Below the pieces are notes generated by a model. The model did no database searches. It was not told the origin of the DNA and saw only the letters and a program-made list of their open reading frames with translations. Made by a program: the position numbers and the translations under genes. 64,000 bases of DNA, from the NCBI GenBank assembly GCA_033964015.1, contig CM066915.1, forward strand, positions 8,853,575-8,917,574, given 5' to 3'. This stretch comes from Scolanthus callimorphus. Lineage: Eukaryota > Cnidaria > Anthozoa > Actiniaria > Edwardsiidae. Below are positions 55,470-64,000 of the stretch, in pieces. The first letter of the stretch is position 1. The number at the start of each line of letters is the position of its first letter.

Positions 55470-58400
55470 CGGGAGTCCTTGGCTTAAATTGCAGAATGAA
55501 AGAAGTGGCATTTGACTATTTTTAAAACGTCTACAATCCCTGATAGGTACACCTGACCCGCGGGCGCATATTTCACTTACCAAGAAACACTAAAATTCCC
55601 GACAACAAAATTAAGAGCATTTAAGAACGGAAGATATAATTTCCATTCGGTTTTGAGGGATCAACAGATGTTGTTTGAGGTGAAATATCTCGACATGCCA
55701 GATGGTTCTCCTGTATAGTCTCGACAGTTTTTGAATATATCATCTATTTTTACCGCAATGGGAGACTTTTACTGGAATGATTAAAGTTTCTCGATATTTT
55801 TTTTAAAAAACTCCTAGGTATACTAGCTATGAGCTTGCCGTATGTTATAGAGCATTGTTCGCCGCAAGACGAAAAGAAAAAATACAATGCGCGCGGGCTG
55901 TGTGGGTGATTCACCACAAGCCAGCTGACTTAGTTTCTGGTTTTGGCGCCATTCTACTTTTATTGGAAAAATGAATGAATGAATTGATTAAGCGCTTGTT
56001 TACTGATGCGTCGGTAAGGGGAAAATTAAATAAAATTATAAAAATCTACTTTACTAGCTTGAGGGCCTTCTCGAAACTGAACACTCCTGATTGGCATGCA
56101 CACGTGGTATTTTGGGGGCTACTGTAGCCAAAACCAAAATAAGTGGTCGAAATGAAATAACGATAAATTAGAGGTGGCTATTTATCCTGAGGCTCCATAT
56201 AGATGAGCTTTCTAGTGAATGCGTAATATTTTTACCAATTCTTGCAAGTTTAGTGTCAAGAAACTACTGCCAGCCAGAGGCTACCAGAAGCTATGCGATG
56301 TGAGGGGGAGGGGTACCCTACGTGGCAAGCGTTCCCATGTGGTTCCCGTAGGAAAGCGAGAGGACGACGAGCGAGAAAGACACGTCTGTGTTCACACACC
56401 ACGTGCCTAGAAATCTATTACATATGCACAAGTGCATTGACCCAAATCGGGACGGTTTACACGCCGACGTACGTGGTATTAAAGGTTATGGGGAAACACC
56501 CACCCGGGGACCCCTCCTCCTCCCTTCGACACTCGCCCCAGTAGATATTTTGCGTGTCAAATATGGCGCCCGCGATCTTATTGTCGTTCACTCTACAATA
56601 AGAATCCCACGATCCCATACGCCTTCGCGCGGAAATTTTTCTTTCTCTAGATTACTTTACAGGCAAAAATAGTTACGTAGCTTTCACCTCCTGACCTGAC
56701 ACACTAAAATTCGTGGATATGTTTTCTATACGTCTTTCTCGCTGCTTTTAGTCTAGATATTAGTGATAGTGATGTATTTATTTATAATTGTAGTTGCATT
56801 TTCGTTAATTTGGCATGGCCCTTAGTGCAGATTTGTCATTGTCGCGTTACTGAAGGCACGTATTTAGGGGTGAACCATTTGATCTTTGGGGAAGGGGGGG
56901 GGGGGGGGGGGGAGTTCATATACGAAAAAAATGACATTTACGAAGTACATATCATACACCATCGAAGAGAATTTTAAAAAACTTCGTGCACCCCTCAAAG
57001 ATCAGATGGTCCGCCCCTTAGGCTCGTTTCATACGTCGGGATAGTTAACAAATGTCCTCTGATTTTCCGTGGTATGTCCTCTTATATACCACGGAATGAC
57101 GTAATAATGTGGTCAAAATGTTGTGGACTCACGAGGCGCAGCCACAACAAAAAGGCAAAAATAAATACCAAAACAGCGCGCGCGCGCAGTAGGCACAGAC
57201 AGATTCTGCTCAAAAATTATTTAAAAGTTGCCGCAAAATACCCTCAAAAGTTGCTCAAAAGTTGCTCAAATTCGAAAAACTTGCTCACAGAATCAAAAAA
57301 GTTGCTCCTCAAAAAAGAGCATTTCTTCACGCTTGTCGCCTGATTTATTTAAAAAATGATAAAGAATCACTCAACTCAACATCTCCATAAGATCAGGCAA
57401 TTATATTCTTAAACACCATATGACATAATTATACTATTTGGAATGTGATACCCAACGAGACATCCATATCTTGAAGATACCTCTGAGCAGTGAGCACCCA
57501 AGGTGAAAGTACTTTTTTATTATCTTTTTAGCAAGATTTTTCATTCTGTGTTTGATTTGAAATGGCAAATGTATCACAAATTGCCATTTTGTTGTAAAAA
57601 TTCAATAGGAAATAGCGGAAATGCGAAGAAGTTGCTCATAGTTGAAAAAGTTGCTCAGAATTGAAAAAGTTGCTCAAAATTGAAAAAGTTGCTCAAAAGT
57701 TGCCGAGTAGAATCTGTCTGTGCCTAGCGCGCAGCCAAACAACGTCTTTGTAGTGGTTCTTTTTAGCGCGCGCGCTGATGATGGCGCGTTTCGTGGTATA
57801 TACTTTTATGTACCCACGGTTGAGAGCCAATCAGAATTCGAGAAGCGCGCGCGTTGTGGTATAATGTGCCTTGTCAAACCTTATTTGTTAGTATTGAGCA
57901 CATCAAGAGAATCTTAATCAATTAAAATTTCGTCACTGAGTACGACCGTACCAGTCGCGCTGTACGGCACATACACGACATGGGCCGAACCAAATTGTTC
58001 TTTGAAGCATTCTCGTACCCAGAGCTGCCCCTAGTACCCGGCTCGTCACCAAAGTGACACATTTGAAGACCGCAAAAAGTTCTACCAGACTTGCCTCCCC
58101 CGCGAGGTGACGATCTTGGGATCTCTAGATACGAGAATGCTTTGGAAGACAGGAGCGTACGCAGGTTTTTAAAAAGTTGCAGGCACATCCTTGGGCGTAC
58201 ATAGGAATTCTTTCTTTTGGTTGCTTCCATATTAATATATCCTTCGGTGCGTAGCAGAAAAACAAGAAAGAATACTCATGGGAATGCCACGTGCATGATC
58301 TGAAATGGGAAACACTACGCCCAAGCCGAGGAGGTCCATTGTACAGGCCAATTTCATGAATGCAGTGCAGTACTACTAAAAGTTCCCCCGAAAAATTGCA

Positions 58401-61335
58401 GTCCCGTGCCTGCAGGCCTGTGGCTGCGTACGCCGCTGGAAGAATGTACAAAACATCGCGCGCACCGCACTGATTTTGAGCGCGGCGTAGCTAGAGGAAT
58501 CGTGCCTTAGAGAATGGTATACGCTCATTGAAACACGTACCTTAGAAACACAAGAAGGATCTATCGTTCGTGCGATCCCTGTATTGTCCCCAATTGTCAC
58601 TCTATACTTCTCATTCTGTTTCAGTTCCTTTGCCAGCTATCATCCTCCTTTCTGTGCTTGGATTCTGCCTGATCCTGTTCGCCGTTTTGTACAAGTTCCT
58701 GAGTTTCGATAAATGCTGCCCTCCAGATAAGGACGACAAAAAATCTGACAGGACGCCTTACGTTGAGCTGAGCCAGGCAGATGACGTATCCGACGCCGAA
58801 GTATGTTAACTATGTGTACTTGGATAGCTAGCCTGCTTGCAGGCAGCTGCTGGGTGTTTTAACGCGGGAAATCCGTGTTCGCTGATCGGACGCCATCTTG
58901 GATTTTGAGAAGTACGCGGTCAACCTCGTTTGCAACCTCGTTCCCAGGGTCTTCTCGATCGTTTTCAAAATGGCGGTTAGCTCAGAGAAGACCCTGGGGG
59001 AGGCTGAGTCACATGACCATCTCGAAACAAAGGACAAACCTCGTTCCCATGTTTTCAAACAGTGGTCATGCGTGGTCATGTGACTCAGCCTCCCCCAGGG
59101 TCCTCTCCCGAGCTAACCGCCATTTGAAAAACGACCGAGAAGACGGTTGACATTTGGAAGACTCGGGGACGAGGTTGGTGCGCGATCACGGGGCGAGCGA
59201 AAAAATCGCCCGATCAGCGAGCGGACTGCGTTTTCCGCAATACAAAAGCTTATAAAAAGCCAGGTGTCGCCTGCAAGCAGACTTCTATCGGATATATCTA
59301 ACCTAGTCCCGATACGCAACTGTTTCCCTTTGCGCGGTTATTAAACTAAAAAGGAAGAGCATGGTTTATTTGGGGTAAATGCGATGAACTACGAGTGTTC
59401 GTATCCTTGTAATTAGCGCAAATTTCAGATTGATAAACTTGACCATGTAGAACATATGACTTGTGTTTAACTCCTGAGCGGATCCAGGGATTTCTGAAAG
59501 GGGGTAGGGCAAATAACAGGGACGGCAATTTGTAAATTTCCTTTAGCAAATACAGTAAATTTATAAACCTTGAGCTCTGATCTCGCTTTGCTTGTATTGA
59601 TCAGTGCCTTCTTCAAATTTTAGGTATTTTGTTTCTGTTTTTCCCAGTGTGAAGTAAAATGAAGTTTTATACAATGACGATTTCGGAGACGACACGCAAG
59701 AACCGTGTGTTTGGTTTAGTTCGCACTGATTGAGTCACTAAAATAGACCCAAACCCTCGACTAGTAAGAACAAGAAGTGTGCGCACAACTTATCTTGGCC
59801 TGACTTACTCTCAACACTCATTAGCCTCTTGTGAGGCGGTGAAGCGTTGTTTTGACGGCGGGAAATCCGGCCGCCATTTTGGATTTTGGAGCGCGCGCGC
59901 GAGGACTAAGGACGAGGCGACAGCGCGCTCCAAGATGGCTGCTGTAGTCAATAAGTAACTCTTGCCGGGTTCCTAACCCCAAAAACCGCTTGAAAGCAGG
60001 CTAAACACTCATCTGAAAATGCATTGAAAGGGCTTTGTTTTACAGGAATATGAGGAGGATGGTCAAAGTGGGAGCGGTTTCGAGTCTCTCACGGTATCTA
60101 ATCCCGCGCATACCATGGATAAGTATGCATACCCTGGATTGAGCCCCTACCTCGGCGGCAGGCCGAAACTCGCCAAGGGACGAAGTGCTAGTATGGCATC
60201 CCCACGGCAAATAGACCCTCGGTAAGAGCAAAGGCCCTTTAGTGTATTCAGTTACAGAACATTAACATAGACACGGACGAGCTATAGGCCCCCTCTACCC
60301 AGCAAGGACTCCACCTAATGTCCGGTAAGTGAAATATTTTTTTTGAAGGAGTCACCACCGAGACCATTTTGGTAGCTCGTCGCTCTTCAGCTAGTCGCCC
60401 TCGAGAGAGACTGTGAGTCATTAACGCTCCGCCAAATATTACGGTAAAGCGGGAGCAGTAAAGCACTTCGCGTGCGTCAGTTAACTAACACTTGATATAA
60501 ACCGATGATCCGACAAGGTAGGCCCTGAAATGGTCGTCAGTTTATCAAAAGGGCTCCCTCGCAAAATCTGGAGATTGAGGAAACTATGGGCGCAAGAATA
60601 GTACAGCAACTTTACTAGAAGCGCATGCGCCTTGTGCAAACTACAAAGTATACAGTGATAATTTTCTTCTTTCAGATTTTTTCTTGCTGTGGAGGACAGG
60701 CAAGGCGATAAAATGCGCAAGAATTCATTTGATGGCGAGAGAATCCGCAGTGAAAGTGACCTGAGTGTCGGCGCAAGCGCAGCAGATTACAACGCTCGCT
60801 ATGGCAGCTGGGCACATGGATTACATGCTCCAGTTGTCAATGCGCATGCGCATCATCAGCGCGCGATGTCGGCGTACGGAGACTTGACCTCCCTACGAGC
60901 ATTACAAGAAAAACGCGACGGAAAATTCGCCAAGGTTCAAGTCTCCCTGTGGTACGCACCAACAGCTCAGCGGCTTGAAATCGAGATTCTACGAGTTGAG
61001 GAGGTCTGTGATGCGCTTATACGATCAGGAATCGCAACAGAAGTAGTAGTGCATGCTAGTATTTTACCTTCCAAGCGCAACAGATTCAAAACCAAAGCAA
61101 AGTCCATTCAAAACGCGAGTTTCCATGAACGCTGGGTCATACGGAATGTCTCCAAGAAGGAGTTGTTTCTACAGCAGTTGCGATTTAGGCTTACAGCCAC
61201 GAGTTTCTTGGGACTGGTCGAATTCTTGGTGAGACCACCGTGGATATCATGTCGTTTGACTTGGAGGAGGTCGCCTGTACCAAATGGCTGCTACTTCTTC
61301 CCACGCCTGACATCAAAAAACTCCTAAAAATTTAA
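54630..61335 (+). CDS. Single-pass membrane protein with C2 domain (one-base frameshift near the end)
   Basis: Exons 54630-54744, 58625-58800, 60046-60221 and 60676-61335, phases 1, 0, 2. Exon 1 reads MMEIVGYWRIYVIVLWCLAA, a signal peptide, then a short Pro/Lys-rich ectodomain. Exon 2 gives a transmembrane helix (IILLSVLGFCLILFAVLYKF), CC and an acidic stretch. Exons 3-4 form a linker, then a C2 domain from FAKVQVSLWYAPTAQRLEIE to the end. As written the frame breaks after LRFRL near 61186-61190 and stops at 61325-61327. One added T gives YSHEFLGTGRILGETTVDIM and WLLLLPTPDIKKLL with stop at 61333-61335. Loop aspartates that bind calcium in synaptotagmins are absent, so it is probably a calcium-independent synaptotagmin-like trafficking protein. 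Total about 375 aa. Confidence 0.8.
55395..55467. repeat. (AT)n microsatellite
   Basis: An uninterrupted run of about 36 at units. ORFs with long Ile-Tyr repeats on both strands are read from it and are not genes. Confidence 0.97.
56863..57021. mobile_element. Small inverted-repeat element with poly-G core, copy 2
   Basis: The left end ttaggggtgaaccatttgat with ctttgggg and a long G run; the right end cccctcaaagatcagatggt and ccgccccttagg. Same family as 11301-11494. Confidence 0.72.
57190..57726. mobile_element. hAT-like MITE with 8-bp target duplication
   Basis: Ends taggcacagacagattctgc and agaatctgtctgtgccta are inverted repeats. An 8-bp duplication gcgcgcag flanks it at 57182-57189 and 57727-57734, as expected for hAT. 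Both subterminal regions are dense in gttgctcaaaa motifs, which could be transposase-binding repeats. No ORF. Confidence 0.85.
58010..58138. mobile_element. Foldback with ends ttctcgtacccagagct, copy 1
   Basis: cattctcgtacccagagctg at the left and gatctctagatacgagaatg at the right. Related ends are found at 61452-61618 (ctcagagctccccgg / ccggggagctctgggtacga) and in part at 16983-17025. Confidence 0.65.
58946..59148. mobile_element. Inverted-repeat element with about 80-bp arms
   Basis: cccagggtcttctcgatcgt, aatggcggttagctc, ccctgggggaggctgagtca and catgacca at the left recur inverted at the right (tggtcatgtgactcagcctc, gagctaaccgccatt, gaccgagaaga). Intron 2 of the C2-protein gene. Confidence 0.8.
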
Positions 61336-61451
61336 ATCTTCGTGGAAATCTGAAAATAGAATTATAGATTTCGTAATATTTTAAAATTTGGGCAATGAAC
61401 AATCTAAGATAGTTCTTTTTGTAGTGCCAATACTTCGAAGTAGATTGGCAT

Positions 61452-61618
61452 CATTCTCGAGCTCAGAGCTCCCCGGTGATACAGAGCCGTTGAGAGAAAC
61501 AACTTTCTGCGCATGCCCAAGCGTTCAAAATCAGCCAATCAGCGACGGCCCTCAAATGTATGTCCCCAGAGCCTCCCCCGCTAGCAGACGAGCCGGGGAG
61601 CTCTGGGTACGAGAAATG
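61452..61618. mobile_element. Foldback with ends ttctcgtacccagagct, copy 2
   Basis: attctcgagctcagagctcc at the left and ggggagctctgggtacgaga at the right. The plus-strand ORF across it is an artefact. It starts just after the C2-protein gene. Confidence 0.6.
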
Positions 61619-62102
61619 GCATACGTGACACGTGCGTTAAACATGCGCGTCAGTTGGCTATGCTACGCCGGAGAATGATGTGCGGGTTATGTTTTAAACC
61701 ATCCCTCGTTTGTTACTTCTTCACATCAAGGTCAAAGCCACGCCCTTTTTCGAGCGCTTTAGCGTAGCGCGGGAATAGTTGAATAGAAAGTACAGCGCGC
61801 GTGTAGCAGTGTATTCCTCGTATCAGTATCTTCTCGATTTGTTACCTAATAAACACTGAAATGAGCCCTGGCACAAGGCTCGAAAAATCACGAACTAATT
61901 TTTTTTATAATTTCTATAATTTTGCATAATTTCAATACAGTGCAGGCTGCCTACTCCCCCAGAACTGGTTACGTCTTACGCATGGGACTGTGCAATAATT
62001 ATCTGGAGGGGGGGGGGGGGCATGTAAAATTTATGAAGAACCAGAATGGTTATATAATTTTGGTCTTAATGGAAAGACGATTCTTTTTAGACCTGAGTAT
62101 AT

Positions 62103-62283
62103 ACACAAATGACTGTAAATTGGGTATTTTTAATCCCTACACATTTTGTATCTGTTCGAGTTTCGTAGCTGAAAGTTTTGGGATGCGAAAATTTTAGGGG
62201 TTGAAATCAAGTCTTCCGAAAATGCCAGAAGGGGAAAAATCAGTATCCGAACATTCTAGGTACCGAAAATGATCGCTGGGGCT
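62103..62283. repeat. Dispersed repeat, copy 2 (first copy at 45955-46290)
   Basis: Carries gggtatttttaatccctaca, ttcgtagctgaaagtttt, gcgaaaattttaggggttga and caagtcttccgaaaatgcca in the same order as copy 1. Shorter at the right. Confidence 0.75.
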
Positions 62284-63647
62284 GTTCAATATGAGTGGTT
62301 CATCGTCTCCTACAAATTGTGTCCATCAAGTTTTCACTCGAGGTTTCATTGGATCGATCCTTGATGGTCCTTGATATATCGGCGGATATTTTTAACGCTT
62401 ATCAGGGGCTCATAAGCCCCTTGCGCTTATTGAAAAAGTATCCTAGACATAAACGTAGCCCAAAACAAACGTCTCTCTCTGCTGTCTTGGGAAACAGAGA
62501 AACATTTTTTGGAGGGGGGGGGGGGGGGGGGGGGGGCGATGTCATTTACGGCAGGTCTGTTGGGGGGAGGGGGGTTAGGGGTGGTTACGCTAATGACGCC
62601 CCTCCCCCTCCCGATAATTGTTGCACAGTCCTGGGGGGGGGGGGGGTGACATCGAACCAAGATTAATGGAAATCGTATTTATTCCACTTCCAATTCCGTT
62701 ATCTGTTCTGGGGTTTTCATGTTGGGATGATATGCAGAAATATACACGAGATCAGTCGCCGAGTCAGCGAAGACAATAAAGATATCGTTCAACTCCAAGA
62801 GTGAGAAATACAAGGACGCAGGTTAATTCAATGTTTCAGGTCTAATTTATTAAATTGTTTAAATTCAAAGAAAAAAAATTATTTATGCAAATAATGTGTA
62901 AGACACCATATGCTTCGCAAGAACTAAACCAATGGTGCGTTTCTGAAACAGAAATGTTCTGCATCAATCAGAATAAAGTCCAGTAAGGGGGAGTGATTGT
63001 GAATGATTGTGTTTTTTATTCCGGAAATCCTGCTGCGGTTGCGGCCCTAGGGGCCCGTTTCTCGAAATTGCCCGATATGGGCCCGAGAAATTTATTCTAC
63101 AATTTCAATAGATTGATCTCAAAGTTTTTCGTCGCCTTTTCTACCCTGCTGATTTAAATAGTCTACTATACAGCTTTTTTCGCAATCCTACTAACACCGA
63201 TCTTCATGAGAGACATGTTTAGAAGTCACAATCAAATTTTTTTGTGTGTGTGGCCCTAATTTTCGCCCTAGGTAGGACTATACGCCACTTTCATAATGGC
63301 CGCCGCTCATTTGCATGAGACATTCAAACTTTAAAGCTATTTGAAATTTTGACATGAAAATGATGAAAAGTTATAGTGTCTGATGACTTTCAGAGCATTT
63401 GTGGAATTGAGTTGAAACCAGCAAATCTTGGACGAGATATAAGCATCCGAAGTTCTCAAAATACACCAAAACGATCGCAGAGAGGCTTATAGTGAAAATC
63501 CTAAACTTGAATCCTATACGTGAAGGTCCTATAATTCCGTCAATATTTAACTTAATTATACTAAATTGTCTAAAACTGTGTATTCTGGTGTAATTTTTCT
63601 GAGCAGCAAGTTTTGGAAAAACTGAATTATGAAAGTGGTGTATGGGT

Positions 63648-63735
63648 TCCGGGATCCAGTGTGTGTGGAATCCGGGATCCAGAGGTGTGGGATCTGGGAC
63701 CCATAGCATGGGATCCGGGATCCAAAACTTCGACT
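63648..63735. repeat. GGATCC-rich repeat, inverted relative to 727-895
   Basis: gggatccagtgtgtgtggaa, ccgggatccagaggtgtggg, then gggatccgggatccaaaact and tcg. The last block is the exact inverse of the boundary at 727-745. Confidence 0.75.
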
Positions 63736-64000
63736 GCCAGAAACGCATATTTTAGACTACAGGGCCCGTCTTTTTATCAGCTAGATCAGCGAAATCGCAT
63801 TGAAAATGTATCTCTGAATTTTATCAACAGCAAGAACCATTTTCCAATTTAACATAGAAGGCAAACCAAAATAGCGTTATAATAATAATAATCGTTTATT
63901 TACCAATTTGCAGTAAAAACTGAATTGCATGGTTAAAGATATATACATTAATGAAGAACTATCTATATGCAACACGAAGATCATTTGTTCCGTCAAGCCA

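Larger units (their letters stand above)
54745..58624. other. Intron 1 of the C2-protein gene
   Basis: Contains an AT microsatellite (55395-55467), an inverted-repeat element (56863-57021), a hAT-like MITE (57190-57726) and a foldback (58010-58138). No nested exon was supported. Confidence 0.6.
61336..64000. other. Right-end stretch without a recognised gene
   Basis: Holds a foldback (61452-61618), a dispersed repeat (62103-62283), several G runs (62000-62020, 62510-62540, 62630-62650), the GGATCC minisatellite (63648-63735) and a short ataataata tract at 63880. Short ORFs here are compositional. Confidence 0.55.

Noticed and set aside
55296..55583. ORFs with long Ile-Tyr repeats on both strands
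   Set aside because: Translation of the AT microsatellite.
62295..62666. Plus-strand ORF with long glycine runs
   Set aside because: Read from poly-G tracts; no splice or start support.

Overview
This window looks like animal nuclear DNA, most probably from an anthozoan cnidarian. The evidence is multi-exon genes with GT-AG introns, very repeat-rich introns and intergenes, many short inverted-repeat transposons, and a Rho-BTB gene of the RacA-like type. The species is an inference. Splicing phases were checked by hand at every junction, and most gene models rest on that check.

Left part (1-16 kb, minus strand). A RhoBTB/RacA-like gene enters from the left edge: a BTB exon at 1-524, a second Rho exon at 1391-1611, and a first Rho exon at 2452-2831. 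The first exon and its flanks lie in a near-identical tandem triplication with a unit of about 1570 bp (2171-6881). A diverged second copy of the two Rho exons lies at 14371-14636 and 15367-15739. It has no BTB exon of its own in the window, but its end phase fits the shared BTB exon. The 7-14 kb stretch between them is transposon debris.

Middle (16.75-42.44 kb, minus strand). One large gene of 16 recognised exons encodes a predicted protein of about 1516 residues. It has an acidic, serine-rich, nuclear-looking N-terminus, ankyrin repeats, and a complete C-terminal HECT ubiquitin-ligase domain with its catalytic cysteine in the last exon. The HECT N-lobe is split by an insert of about 230 residues rich in Ser, Thr and Glu. 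Two minisatellites in this gene grew out of its own exon ends. One is a 68-bp array of about 25 copies, each carrying a splice acceptor, 31 nt of exon and usually a donor. The other is a 58-bp array built from the stop-codon region. A small plus-strand gene and a DUF3504-type relic are nested in introns.

Right part (46.9-61.3 kb, plus strand). One gene encodes a secreted protein of about 306 residues that I do not recognise (four exons, TATA box). A second encodes a single-pass membrane protein with a C-terminal C2 domain that lacks the usual calcium-binding aspartates. The rest is MITEs, a tRNA-derived SINE, simple repeats and palindromes.

Three coding exons each lack one base where a homopolymer run would explain it. 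This suggests residual long-read consensus errors rather than three independent pseudogenes.
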